NCBI GenBank assembly: GCA_003158275.1
Contig: PMIN01000091.1
Location: 4,877-48,617, forward strand
From: Methanobacteriota archaeon
GTDB taxonomy: Archaea; Halobacteriota; Bog-38; Methanoflorentales; Methanoflorentaceae
Direction: 5' to 3'
Length of the DNA: 43,741 bases
Below the pieces are notes generated by a model. That model did not search any database and was not told the DNA's origin. It saw only the letters and a list, made by a program, of their open reading frames with translations. Of this stretch, positions 9,000-18,102 are shown in pieces. The number at the start of each line of letters is the position of its first letter. The stretch's first letter is position 1. The position numbers were made by a program, and so were the translations under genes.

Positions 9000-9754
9000 G
9001 CGTTCCTCGCTCGAGCATTGATTTTTTTTCGGAGGGTTCGTGCTCGAAGCAGATCATCGTACGTGTCTATTTCGCAGCGAAGCAGCCCGTTCGTGAAGAC
9101 TACGTGCATCGCTGATGGATGTTTGAGCAGAAGCCTATTTAACGGTTCGGAGTACCACTCCGGTTTCACTCGCGGCTCTTTTAGCATGTGCGTGAACTCG
9201 CTTAAGAGTGGACCGCTCAGCCTAATCATGCTCGTATATGCTGCATTGCCCTGAACGGATTTTCCAATGCTCGCAGCGAAGCCATTTTTCACCAGCACTT
9301 TGCAGTCTTCTGGTTCTATTTTTTTTTCGTTGTCTACGATGCAGACATTGTCGTGCGGTGATTGGACAAGCTTCCGCAATAGACCAAATTCGAACAATAT
9401 GTCTCCGTCTAAAATGAGTATGGAGTCAGTCTCGGGATCGATGTGTTCGAAGGCTAGCGACAAACTATACGCGTTATCGGTCTCGTGAAAAACTTTATTG
9501 TGGACAATAGTAATAGGTATACCATATTCCGACCTTGCGATATGCTCTACGATCAAATCACGTTTGTAGCCTACGACTATTAGCTCGCGCTCGATGTTCA
9601 GTTTTGCCAAATGGCGGATCTGGTAATCGAGGATAGTCTCGTCACCGAGGGATAGCAAGCACTTTGGTATATCTTCTGTCAGCGGCCTTAGCCTCGTAGA
9701 CCTGCCAGCTGCGAGAATTATCGCTTTTGCCTTGTCCTTGCTTCTTTCTCTCAT
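8996..9754 (-). CDS. Nucleotidyltransferase, LicC/PntC-like (probable CTP:phospho-X cytidylyltransferase)
   Basis: 252 residues, a single NTP-transferase Rossmann-type domain. The signature AIILAAGRSTRLRPLT (about 11-26) and the lysine in DIPKCLL bind the nucleotide triphosphate. ILDGDILFE near 107-115 supplies the metal-binding Asp. The later EPEDCKV and SIGKSV segments match the layout of the phosphocholine/phosphonate cytidylyltransferases more closely than glucose-1-phosphate thymidylyltransferases. No acyltransferase domain, so not GlmU. Context (coupled GlpA-like flavoprotein, divergent CDP-glycerol-type transferase) favours CTP as donor and a glycerol-like phosphate as acceptor, but substrate is inference. 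TagD, the usual glycerol-3-phosphate cytidylyltransferase, belongs to a different fold. Confidence 0.8.
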   Translation of the reverse strand: MRERSKDKAKAIILAAGRSTRLRPLTEDIPKCLLSLGDETILDYQIRHLAKLNIERELIVVGYKRDLIVEHIARSEYGIPITIVHNKVFHETDNAYSLSLAFEHIDPETDSILILDGDILFEFGLLRKLVQSPHDNVCIVDNEKKIEPEDCKVLVKNGFAASIGKSVQGNAAYTSMIRLSGPLLSEFTHMLKEPRVKPEWYSEPLNRLLLKHPSAMHVVFTNGLLRCEIDTYDDLLRARTLRKKINARARNA

Positions 9755-10115
9755 AGATTATCACGCGACCTGGCGACTGTCAACAGCTCGAATTCTTTGG
9801 CGAATACATTAGCAAAATGCGGATGCAGGCGGGAACAGATGGTTTCTGGATCACGTTCGTTAATCCAACCCTCGGACGATAAGAGTCACAAGAAAAACCT
9901 ACTAATAAAACTATTGATGTAGTCTTTGGTTTAGAGACGAGGGCATTACCTTCATCCAAAAGTCCGTTCCCCCGCCACTGAGGGACACCTTTCTCGGCGC
10001 CGGGGTCTAAAGGAGAAATATGATAGAGGGGGGGCTATACATGTAGTTATAGTTCCCTGACAACGTTTCTTAATAATAAGTACCACCCTGAAAAATCACA
10101 AATGGAAGGTCCCAC
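9755..10115. other. Divergent promoter region of the CDP/glycerol-phosphate module
   Basis: Lies between the minus-strand cytidylyltransferase-like gene and the plus-strand CDP-glycerol-type transferase. A plus-strand TATA-like ttaataataa at about 10070-10079 lies some 40 bases before the ATG at 10116, and GGAAGG sits just before that start. No clear box was seen for the minus-strand gene. No gene inside. Confidence 0.45.
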
Positions 10116-11378
10116 ATGGAAATGCTGAGCCGCCCTACGCAAAACTTGATGGCGTTCGTTAGAGCGAATCACACAGCTTGGCTTATTTTGAGTTTTTTTG
10201 GGGATCTCTTGTGGTTAGCGACGACGATTCTACCTAAGGATAAGACTTTGTGGATTTTCGGCGCGTGGTGGGGCGATGCATATGCGGATAACAGCAAGTA
10301 CCTGTTTGATTACGTGAACAGCAATCAAGACGTGATTAGAGCCGTATGGTTGACAAAAAACAAGGCGGCTTATGATTTGGTGAAAAGCCACGGCTATGAA
10401 GTTTATTTGTTGAACAGCGTCCGCGGGTTCTTGTTACGTGTGAGGTCGGGTGTTTGGGTGATGTCGTCGGGGATATTTGACTTTAACTCTTATCATATGT
10501 GGCCTGTAGGGCGGGTGAAAATCGTTCAGCTTTGGCACGGCACTCCGCTAAAGACGCTAGGATATGACGAGCACCACCACGTCAGTCTAAGCCGTGGCGC
10601 AAACCTTGCGCGATTGCACGTGCTCCCATTTAACAAACGAGTGAGGCATGACGATCTATACATCGCTCCTTCAGAAGAGGTGCGATCCAAAATAGCGATG
10701 GTTTTTGGAGTTTTGCCAGAAAAAGTAAAAATAACGGGCTACCCCCGGACCGACGCATTGTTTGCTCGCGATAAACCAAAAGTTCCAATGACGGTTTTGC
10801 TGCACAAGTTAAAGGCCACATCTACGTTGGCGATATACATGCCGACTCAGCGCCACGAAGGAGAAGAAGGCCTTGGTTTTCTCCTGAGCGACTTGAAGTC
10901 TGTCAACTCAAGATTAGCTGAATTGAACATCATCTTGTTAGTTAAGTTGCATTTTTGCCATTTGGGTGAGCTTCATTCGTTAGATCGGTCTCTTAGCAAT
11001 GTGCTTTTTGTGAAAGATGAGGACATCGATCAAGACATCTACACTATTCTGTCCGAAACAGATTTGTTGATCACGGATTACTCAAGCATCTATTTTGATT
11101 ACTTGCTTCTCAACAAGCCGATCATATTTGCTCCATTTGACCTTGAAACGTTTATCGCGAACGACAGGCCGCTGTTCTATAACTACGCTGACGTAACTCC
11201 TGGGCCCAAAGCCCGAAACTGGACCGAAGTCATCGAATGCATGGAAGATATCGCGCGCAAAGGCGACGCGTACGAAAAGCTGAGGCTCAAAGTAGACAGC
11301 ATATTTAATGCCTACCACGACGGGAACAGCAGCCAGCGAGTCTTCCAAGCAATCACGGCAGAATTGCTTCGCGTATAG
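10116..11378 (+). CDS. CDP-glycerol glycerophosphotransferase family protein (TagB/TagF-like)
   Basis: 420 residues, a peripheral membrane enzyme family that transfers a polyol phosphate from a CDP-polyol to a lipid-linked glycan or growing chain. Family motifs in order: QLWHGTPLKTLG (about 138-149, with the catalytic-type His), TGYPRTD near 208, IYMPTQRHEGE near 240, a conserved His in KLHFCH near 272, and LLITDYSSIYFDYLL near 312-326 that binds the CDP moiety. An N-terminal hydrophobic stretch (WLILSFFGDLLWLATTIL) may anchor it to the membrane. It is transcribed away from the cytidylyltransferase/GlpA-like pair. The member cannot be assigned as primase (TagB) or polymerase (TagF) from sequence. 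The amino-acid coding is relatively AT-rich. Ends with TAG. Confidence 0.9.
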   Translation: MEMLSRPTQNLMAFVRANHTAWLILSFFGDLLWLATTILPKDKTLWIFGAWWGDAYADNSKYLFDYVNSNQDVIRAVWLTKNKAAYDLVKSHGYEVYLLNSVRGFLLRVRSGVWVMSSGIFDFNSYHMWPVGRVKIVQLWHGTPLKTLGYDEHHHVSLSRGANLARLHVLPFNKRVRHDDLYIAPSEEVRSKIAMVFGVLPEKVKITGYPRTDALFARDKPKVPMTVLLHKLKATSTLAIYMPTQRHEGEEGLGFLLSDLKSVNSRLAELNIILLVKLHFCHLGELHSLDRSLSNVLFVKDEDIDQDIYTILSETDLLITDYSSIYFDYLLLNKPIIFAPFDLETFIANDRPLFYNYADVTPGPKARNWTEVIECMEDIARKGDAYEKLRLKVDSIFNAYHDGNSSQRVFQAITAELLRV

Positions 11379-12032
11379 GTTGCCTACCACTAGCGGTCCG
11401 AGCTGGGCTCTCTCGGAAGAATTTGCGGGGAGATTAAGCAATCGTAGGAAACTACTCAGCCGATTGTTAAGTCATTAGAGCTCCAAAAAACAAGGGCTGA
11501 CGTAGATGCGGCTATATAAGCGCCTAAACAGAACAAACGAGAAGAAAGCCATGAGTAACCCGCGCCAAAGATGATCTGCTTAGAAAATGAGCGAGGCGGA
11601 CCGGCTATTCTAGAGGACCTAGCGCCCAAACTACTGATGTCATCAGCGCTTCATACAACGGGACCAAACCCGCGAGGTATGAAAAAGTTGAGGTCGGCGA
11701 GGCCGATGGGGATTGACTGCCTACGGTGCCCAGCGTGCTCCCGGTCTACGAACGCTCTATCGGAGATTGCTTGCTCGTACCCCCGAAAGGGTTTTTGCCC
11801 AAAAGTTACCTTGCCACGCGTCTGTCTCTTCTTAAGGTCAAATGATTAGTTAGCAAGGTCCTGTTGCTGCATTGTTGAGCTTGTAGATTGACGCTTTTCC
11901 ATCCCTCACGTTGAGATTCTCCGAAACCTTCTTTCACGGAGATGCTGCTGCGACATTGAGAGGGCCAAACGTATGATTATGCAGCACCAATATTGCGGTG
12001 CAGAGGTCCTTAGCAACTTGGCCGAAAAAATA
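11379..12032. other. Gap with orphan promoter and possible decayed gene
   Basis: Contains a strong plus-strand TATA-like box (11512-11520) with only a seven-codon ORF behind it. One frame after a stop at 11588 reads for about 41 codons, meets a TGA at 11714, then runs to 11844 through YERSIGDCLLVPPKGF, which looks protein-like but is not recognised. This may be a decayed gene. Confidence 0.4.
11512..11520 (+). promoter_or_regulatory. Orphan archaeal TATA-like box
   Basis: ctatataag is a near-consensus archaeal TATA element. A start about 25 bases on would be near 11540, but the first ATG there (11551) opens a seven-codon ORF. It may be a relic promoter or drive a non-coding RNA. Confidence 0.4.
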
Positions 12033-13124
12033 TTAGCTGTGACGATTTACGAATTCAATCAAGCGTCGCGTGCTTTTCTCCCACGTGAACGCTGCGATTC
12101 GGTCTCTCCCAGCAAGTGCAATTTTCACCCTCAGCTCTTCGTCTGACAGGAGTCGAAGAACGTTGTTCGCCAAGGACGCAAAGTCATCGGGATCTGATAC
12201 CAAAGCAGTCCTTTCATGCTCAGCATAATCGCGGTTTCCTCCACAATCGGTTGTTGCAACGGCACATCCGCATGCCATCGCTTCGGCTGGCGGTAGGGCA
12301 AAACCTTCTGCGGCGCTGCTGCAAAGGCATATCGATGCTGCGTTGTAGAGTTTAATAAGCTCGCTCTCACTTACATAGCCGTGGTATTCGCTCCACGAAG
12401 GTGGCGCCACAAGCTGCTGTTGTAAGGGGCCGAAGAGACTTGCTTTGAGGTCCGGGACGGCGTCTTTGCATTTCAATAGTACGGATAACCCAAATTGGGA
12501 TCGCTTATACGGCTTTGGAGAATACAACATAACAACCCTTTTCGCTCGTCTGCGAACACTATTTGTGACGCGAAAGCGGTCATGATCGACGGCTATCGGT
12601 ATCACTTCAACGTTCTCTTCAGGTACGCCAGATTGCAAAACTAGTTCAGCCAGCCAGCCAGAAATTGCAATTTTTTTCAGTGGCAACCGCCAGGTTTGTT
12701 CTAACTCGTGTTGATTAGCCATCCACGGTGCAAAATCCATGACAAGGTAAAACTTGGCCCCTTTATCGACATGGCACTCACTTACCCGTGAAGCAGTACG
12801 CCACCACGTGGCAAAAATGGCATCTGCGTTAGGAACGCGACGTGCGTCAAGATCTGTTGCTTTCACCAGCTTTACGTCCTTATGTAAACTGTACCAGCTG
12901 ATCTTGGGTTTTCTGCTCTTGTAAACGAGTCGTGCTCGGCGGCTATCTAGCCACGAAAACTGTGCAAGTGGGAAGCGGTAAGGAGAACGCTTCCGGGGTT
13001 CCTGCAGATAAACGATTGTCGCTTCATGCCCATTGCGAACTAGGCAGTTGGCGTATTCGTACGCCACTTTAAACCCCCCTACGGGATAATTCCTGTAGTC
13101 TGGCAGCACAAACGTGATCTTCAC
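12033..13124 (-). CDS. GT4 glycosyltransferase
   Basis: 363 residues, GT-B fold. The N-terminal domain begins KITFVLPDYRNYPVGGFKVAYEYA, the usual glycine-rich GT4 start. VVMLYSPKPYKRSQFG begins the C-terminal domain. The donor-binding signature is EGFALPPAEAMACGCAVATTDCGG near 270-293, including the E-x7-E type motif. It retains all parts of a functional enzyme. The GTG start at 13124 is preceded by GAGGTG with a five-base spacing, so it is well supported. It stands alone between two gaps. Donor and acceptor are not predictable. Confidence 0.88.
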   Translation of the reverse strand: MKITFVLPDYRNYPVGGFKVAYEYANCLVRNGHEATIVYLQEPRKRSPYRFPLAQFSWLDSRRARLVYKSRKPKISWYSLHKDVKLVKATDLDARRVPNADAIFATWWRTASRVSECHVDKGAKFYLVMDFAPWMANQHELEQTWRLPLKKIAISGWLAELVLQSGVPEENVEVIPIAVDHDRFRVTNSVRRRAKRVVMLYSPKPYKRSQFGLSVLLKCKDAVPDLKASLFGPLQQQLVAPPSWSEYHGYVSESELIKLYNAASICLCSSAAEGFALPPAEAMACGCAVATTDCGGNRDYAEHERTALVSDPDDFASLANNVLRLLSDEELRVKIALAGRDRIAAFTWEKSTRRLIEFVNRHS

Positions 13125-13950
13125 AATGCACCTCTGCGACGCTGCGCATTGCAGCGTTCTTGAACAAAAATTGGGTTATCAAGAGGCGACGTGATAAGCT
13201 TCTCGCGGAGCGCCTTCTCGCCAATTATGATGTGGCAGAGCTTTTCTTTGCTTCCATGAGATGCCTCGGTGTCGTTCTCGGCATTAACTGCGCCTCGACA
13301 ATTGCACTGCTCACTTTCGGTGATCACGAGTCGTATTCCTCTAGGTTTGTGGCCGCTTTTAACAGATTAATGGTGTTGGCGAGAGCTAAAGGCGCCTCTT
13401 CTTGAGATATTCTGCGTCATTGGCCATTCAAGCATCAGGATCTTGCTAGATGCTGCTACTTCTTTGTTCGGCTTGGCGTTCCTTGTCCCGATCTGTGAAG
13501 CCATTACAAGAAACGAAATCCGTATATTTCATCTTGTCGTAAGGCGAGACCCCGATTATTACGTGATGCTTCAGTCGCTCGGCGACCAGAATGTTTATTT
13601 CTTCTCAAAGTGTCCAATAGCCCTTGGGATCACGCGGAAGGATTGGCACAAATGATGTAAGAAGAGACTGAGTCGCAGCGTTCACGTGGGAGAAAAGCAC
13701 GCGACAGATATTGAATGCATCAACCTGTTGACTCGTTTGGGGTTTTTATGAACTGATAACGCACTTGCAATCATGGATATGAATTAATTCTGTTGTTCAG
13801 CATAGCTGTATTAATCTAACTCTTGCGATTGAAGCTAGAAGAGGTTGGGACATCAGCTGCTTAACGAAACTCCGAAATAACGATGAGAGGTGAAGAAGCG
13901 GCTCGCGGCGGGCTATAATCGTTCTCTCTAGCCATTCTAATGCCAAATAA
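13125..13950. other. Gap with glycosyltransferase debris
   Basis: No intact gene. A minus-strand fragment at 13151-13249 resembles part of the GT4 at 15106-16377. A 70-codon plus-strand ORF at 13443-13655 reads somewhat like protein (VRRDPDYYVMLQSLG) but is not assigned. Next to the methyltransferase end, a minus-strand frame from 14024 to 13797 contains LEWLERTIIARREPLLHL, which could be a frame-shifted or decayed tail. Confidence 0.45.
13151..13249 (-). pseudogene. Fragment of a GT4 glycosyltransferase
   Basis: The minus-strand frame reads KEKLCHIIIGEK and, after a short linker, DNPIFVQERC. The intact GT4 at 15106-16377 has GEKMCYIIIGEK followed by ENDIFLRKVA at the same spacing. Flanking sequence in the same frame does not continue the match, so this is a short relic, not a gene. 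The match is by eye and short. Confidence 0.45.
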
Positions 13951-14649
13951 CTATGCGTCAGTTGAGCCGTAGTCAATGTGAATGTTGCCGTGTCTCTCTT
14001 GACTGTGACCCGTGAAGAGAACAATTCCCTTAGGTGTGTTGATCCGTCGTCGGGTTAGGAAGTAGCGACTCCAGGCGTCAGCTATAACGGACTCGTCCTC
14101 TCGGCACGTATCGTGCAAAAACACGATGCCGTTTTGTTTCAAATATAACAGGAAAAACGGTATCGCGGGCTGTCGCGCGCACGGACATAGCGTCCTCGGG
14201 GGGGCATCAACTATCAGTATGTCAACTCTTTTGTCTAGGATGCATCTGAGTGCGTCTTTAGAGAACCAGCAACCATAGTCATCTTTCACATATGGGATAT
14301 GGTGCAAGATGACGGTGTCATCGAGTGCATACCTCGTTATCTCGTCTTGGAGTTGCTGCGCGTAGCTTTCCTCCCCTTCGACAGATATAATATGCGCATC
14401 ATCAAAAAGCCGGCTCACAATATGCGCTAGCACGAGCGTCGAAGTACCCGAACCCAGCTCCACCACGTGCACGCTTTCGTCAGCCCGATAACCGCCCAAG
14501 ATATCGATGATAACTTCAAAATCACAAACATCCATCGACCAGGATCGATTTCGCTTAAGCGCGAACGGCAGTCGATGCTTCCTCAGAAACGCGTACCACT
14601 CGACCTTTTCTTTAATCAAAATACTGTGCTTTCCGAAAAAACCAGACAT
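13951..14649 (-). CDS. Class I SAM-dependent methyltransferase-like protein
   Basis: 232 residues. Motif I is VHVVELGSGTSTLVLA at about 60-75, the acidic strand-2 end is IISVEGEE, and RVDILIVDAPPRT around 140-152 is the motif IV region. FLHDTCREDE follows. The glycine-rich loop and Asp/Glu positions suggest it binds SAM; the acceptor is unknown. The N-terminus (KHSILIKEKVEWYAFLRKH) is charged and not a signal peptide. The ATG at 14649 has no strong ribosome-binding site. A different frame overlapping the 3' end looks protein-like, so a late frameshift that changed the C-terminus is possible. Ends with TAG. Confidence 0.7.
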   Translation of the reverse strand: MSGFFGKHSILIKEKVEWYAFLRKHRLPFALKRNRSWSMDVCDFEVIIDILGGYRADESVHVVELGSGTSTLVLAHIVSRLFDDAHIISVEGEESYAQQLQDEITRYALDDTVILHHIPYVKDDYGCWFSKDALRCILDKRVDILIVDAPPRTLCPCARQPAIPFFLLYLKQNGIVFLHDTCREDESVIADAWSRYFLTRRRINTPKGIVLFTGHSQERHGNIHIDYGSTDA

Positions 14650-15105
14650 AATCTCAAATAATGTTACACAGGCCGCTCGCCAAGTTTTGTTTAACGTCGG
14701 AGTTTATAGCTGTTGTTCAAAGCCCAAAATATAGATGATAGAAGTCGCTCGCGTCATTGCTGACGCATCTCGGGATAAGCTAGCGATCGCACTCTTTGCC
14801 GCATAGCAAGCGCTTAAATTTGGCGCACGCGATCAACCTACCCAGCACTATACACGTTAGTCGCAGCTTCATGATATGAGAACGGGCTGTGGCATCACGA
14901 TCGGATCGACGCAGGACAATGTTAGTGGTCTACTGAAGTGAACTAACGGTCGTTGCCACTCAAAAGTACTAAAACTTGAATCACGCAACGCTGTGGCAAA
15001 GAGTGTTGAGATCCGCGATTCCTATTTTAGCCAATAGAGCGGCATAAGATCGGTTTGGAAATTGCGGCTCTCCACCCCCCACGTACTCGACGCGTGTAGC
15101 ACATT
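14650..15105. other. Gap, no gene seen
   Basis: I find no convincing ORF, repeat or RNA. A minus-strand TATA-like gctataaactc near 14703-14713 could serve the methyltransferase gene, with a leader of about 30 bases. Confidence 0.4.
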
Positions 15106-16377
15106 TTAGCGCGCAACTCTCTGATAATTCTGCATAATTGCTTCGTACATTTTTTCACTATTCGTTTTTCGTCCGAATTCTTTGACGAAATTGGGGTAAT
15201 ACGCATCAATATTGTTCGCAAATTGGGGGTTTAGTATTAGCGTCTCAATCGAAGACCTTATGAGTGAGGTTTCATCCCAACCCAGTGCTATTCCTATTCC
15301 ATGCGCCTTGATGAATTTCGTTGTCAAAATATATTCATCGGCTACGGAAAGTATCGGTAATTTGCACCCGACGTATTCCAATATTTTAACCCCCAGCGCA
15401 TATTCAACAGGAAATCCCCTCGAAAGCGCATAAAATCCTACATCACTTGCTAAAAGAAGCCCAAGCACGTCGTTGTGGGCAACTTTGCGTAAAAAAATGT
15501 CGTTTTCTGGGTCACCGTTTGCTTCAATCTCTTCTGTGACAACGTCAGAGTCTTTCTCCCCGATTATGATATAGCACATCTTCTCCCCGTCACGTATCAG
15601 ATCTTGGAGCGGCTTGATTAGTATTTCAGGCTTGTAGTAATCTTGAATCGTTCCAACATAAATCACGTATTTAAGGTCTTCATCAATGGGGATACCATAT
15701 TTCTCCAATATCGCGCACTTATCGGACGTTTGCCGAACCTCTTCGAGTTCAGACAAGTTTATCCCGTTTGGGACTGAAACGACCGGCTTGTTTGGGTTAG
15801 TAAGTCGCTGAAGATCATTCACCAAAGAATCGTAAACTGAGGTCAATAAGAATGCCCTTTGACAGGCCTTTATGAATAGTGCATATGCAACACTAGAAGT
15901 CAGCGCATTTATGACTCGACTAGACCATGGATTGTTGCGGATCGCCCATTTTGCTAAGTGCTTGTTAGTCCAGTCATCTCGGATATCTATGCAATACCGA
16001 ATTCCCAGCAAGAGGGATACCAGGTATATTGCGATCGCAGGGCTATACGTCGGGACGCTAGTCAGGATGAGATCAGGGTTATACTCTCTCACTTCTCTAA
16101 CGGCAATTAGAGTCGTTATTAAGAGCGTAAGAGGGTTGTTTTGTGGAAGTTTACCGAGCAGCCGCTGGAAATGCTTGAGTTCATAGCGTATAACGGTCAC
16201 GTTGTCCGTTGTTTTGTTCACGGCCCTCATTTTTTTAGAGGTCGATCTCGGACTCTGAACTACAATTCGGGCGTCAACTGCGGCGCGGTCGGATATAACG
16301 TCAACTAAATCACGCATGCGTAATGCTGACGCAGTAACGTCTGGAGGATACTCTTCCAACATCAGCATCAATCTCAT
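15106..16377 (-). CDS. GT4 glycosyltransferase, WbuB/WcaI-like
   Basis: 423 residues, GT-B fold. The N-terminus RLMLMLEEYPPDVTASALRMRDL and the central TSVPTYSPAIAIYL...DIRDDW follow the pattern of the WbuB/WcaI subfamily (fucosaminyl- and colanic-acid-type transferases). PVVSVPNGINLSEL (about 200-213) precedes the C-terminal domain, which opens YVIYVGTIQDYYKPE. KILEYVGCKLPILSV near 350 is the donor-binding region. A hydrophobic segment around 107-125 may contact the membrane. Start chosen at the ATG at 16377; a GTG one codon earlier is possible. GGTGG lies about ten bases upstream and a TATA-like aagtaaataaaa about 40 bases upstream. Confidence 0.87.
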   Translation of the reverse strand: MRLMLMLEEYPPDVTASALRMRDLVDVISDRAAVDARIVVQSPRSTSKKMRAVNKTTDNVTVIRYELKHFQRLLGKLPQNNPLTLLITTLIAVREVREYNPDLILTSVPTYSPAIAIYLVSLLLGIRYCIDIRDDWTNKHLAKWAIRNNPWSSRVINALTSSVAYALFIKACQRAFLLTSVYDSLVNDLQRLTNPNKPVVSVPNGINLSELEEVRQTSDKCAILEKYGIPIDEDLKYVIYVGTIQDYYKPEILIKPLQDLIRDGEKMCYIIIGEKDSDVVTEEIEANGDPENDIFLRKVAHNDVLGLLLASDVGFYALSRGFPVEYALGVKILEYVGCKLPILSVADEYILTTKFIKAHGIGIALGWDETSLIRSSIETLILNPQFANNIDAYYPNFVKEFGRKTNSEKMYEAIMQNYQRVAR

Positions 16378-16380
16378 CAC

Positions 16381-16824
16381 TTAAATGCCACCATTAGGTG
16401 TCCTTCAGCCAGTTGTTTTATTTACTTTTGTCTGCAGCGGAGAAATCCTTCAGCTTCTGAGCCTGCAGAGACCTGTATCCTTCGATTTGTCCGAAAATTG
16501 TGATTTTGCGCGAGCAAGGCTAACGTGCGACGGCCGGAAGATCTCAGAACCTGTGCTATCCCGCTTGTGCACATATTGAGCAAAAATAAGTTCTAGACGT
16601 CGAGAATTAGAATTACGTCGACGATTCTGGGTCTCCGTAAACTTGGTCACGTGCAATGGTCATCCCATCTTGCTGCTTTTTTAAAGCGCAACGCTGTAAG
16701 ATCGTCCAGAGACAAACGCAGGTATTTGAGAGCTGACTTCGCGTAGGCGTCTAACACAAAACGACGGATCTTCAACACACGGTAGCTTCCGCAGCAAAAT
16801 CTCGCACGCCAGCTGACGTGCTAG
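16381..16824. other. Gap, promoter of the GT4 gene only
   Basis: Apart from the TATA-like stretch near 16417-16428 and GGTGG near 16389 for the minus-strand GT4, I see nothing. Short ORFs on both strands lack motifs. Confidence 0.4.
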
Positions 16825-18102
16825 TCAAGAAATTTCATTAGCGAGCTTCGCCCCCCGCCCGAGCAGGCGATGCGTGAAGCCTGCCTTCTGCCACTTTTCC
16901 TTGTCGAGAATGTTTCTCGTGTCTATAACGTTCGTATGACGCATTAAAGGGGCAAGAGCCATAGGATTTATGTTACTAAATACGTCGTGGTCGGTAGCGA
17001 TTATAATACAATCGCTGTCGCGCACTGCTTCCTCGAGCTTAAGCAGAGGATAATCGCGCGTTTTTTTTACTACGGGATCATATACCTTTACACCCCATCC
17101 TTGATCTTCGGCTAATTCAATAATCCGCAGCGACGGAGATTGTCGGTAGTCGTCCACGTTTCCTTTGTACGCAATACCAAAGACTGCGATGTTTGGCGGA
17201 TCTATGTTCACTATTTGCTTAACAATCGCTATGACGTGGTCAGGCATACGGTCGTTAATCGTTCGTGCCGCACGAACAAGGTCGCTCGGCGCGTTTCCGG
17301 TGCAAAGGAACCACGGGTCTACAGCGATGCAATGACCACCGACCCCTGGGCCCGGCCTTAAGATGTTTACACGCGGGTGCTTGTTCGCAAGTTCAATAGC
17401 TTGCCAGATGTCAATTTGGACATCTTCGGCAATGAGAGCTAACTCATTCGCTAAGGCTATATTCACGTCTCTGTACGTGTTTTCTATCACCTTGCACATC
17501 TCAGCCGTGCGCACTGTCGTGATATGAATCGCGCCTTTGACAAAACTGGAATACAGCGTTCTTGCTGCATTCGCCGATGTCTTGTTTGGGGCCCCAATAA
17601 TCCTGTCGTTGTAAACCATTTCGCTGACTAGGTTAGACGGCATCGCCCGCTCAGGGCAATAAACTAAGTTAAAATCCTTACCGGATTTTAGGCCTGCTGT
17701 TTCGAGGACGGGGACCAAAACCCTTTCGGATGCTCCTGGAGGGATAGTAGATTCGACAATTACAAGGGTGCAGTCTCTTAAAAATGGGGATATCATATGC
17801 ATCGCTGATCTGACCCATCTCAGATCTGCTTGCTTTGAGTCTTCGTCAAACGGCGTTGGCACGGCGATAATATAGGCATCAGCTTCCTCAGGTTCTTTTT
17901 TTGCACAAAAACTGCCGGAATTGCGAACATTCTCCAACAAGATATCAATGCCTGCTTCTTGCAAGTGTGAAATGCCGTTGTTTAACATCCTGACGATATT
18001 TTCGTCGGTGTCGACTCCGACGACTTGATACCCACTTTGCGCGACCAGAATCGCTGTCGGCAGGCCGATGTGGCCTAGACCCAATACGCATACGCGCTTC
18101 AT
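16825..18102 (-). CDS. wecC: UDP-N-acetyl-D-mannosamine dehydrogenase
   Basis: 425 residues from the ATG at 18102. Oxidises UDP-ManNAc twice to UDP-ManNAcA using NAD+. VCVLGLGHIGLPTAI at the N-terminus is the NAD-binding Rossmann motif. ESTIPPG, YCPERAMPSNLVSEM and NDRIIGA follow, the WecC-type series. The catalytic Cys is residue 258 in GPGVGGHCIAVDPWF. The C-terminal substrate domain has GIAYKGNVDDYRQSPS. The longer GTG start at 18123 is possible, but GGAG lies eight bases before the ATG. A closely related UDP-GlcNAcA-type dehydrogenase cannot be fully ruled out by eye. No UDP-GlcNAc 2-epimerase gene is in the window. A small upstream frame ends in ATGA at this start. Confidence 0.9.
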   Translation of the reverse strand: MKRVCVLGLGHIGLPTAILVAQSGYQVVGVDTDENIVRMLNNGISHLQEAGIDILLENVRNSGSFCAKKEPEEADAYIIAVPTPFDEDSKQADLRWVRSAMHMISPFLRDCTLVIVESTIPPGASERVLVPVLETAGLKSGKDFNLVYCPERAMPSNLVSEMVYNDRIIGAPNKTSANAARTLYSSFVKGAIHITTVRTAEMCKVIENTYRDVNIALANELALIAEDVQIDIWQAIELANKHPRVNILRPGPGVGGHCIAVDPWFLCTGNAPSDLVRAARTINDRMPDHVIAIVKQIVNIDPPNIAVFGIAYKGNVDDYRQSPSLRIIELAEDQGWGVKVYDPVVKKTRDYPLLKLEEAVRDSDCIIIATDHDVFSNINPMALAPLMRHTNVIDTRNILDKEKWQKAGFTHRLLGRGAKLANEIS

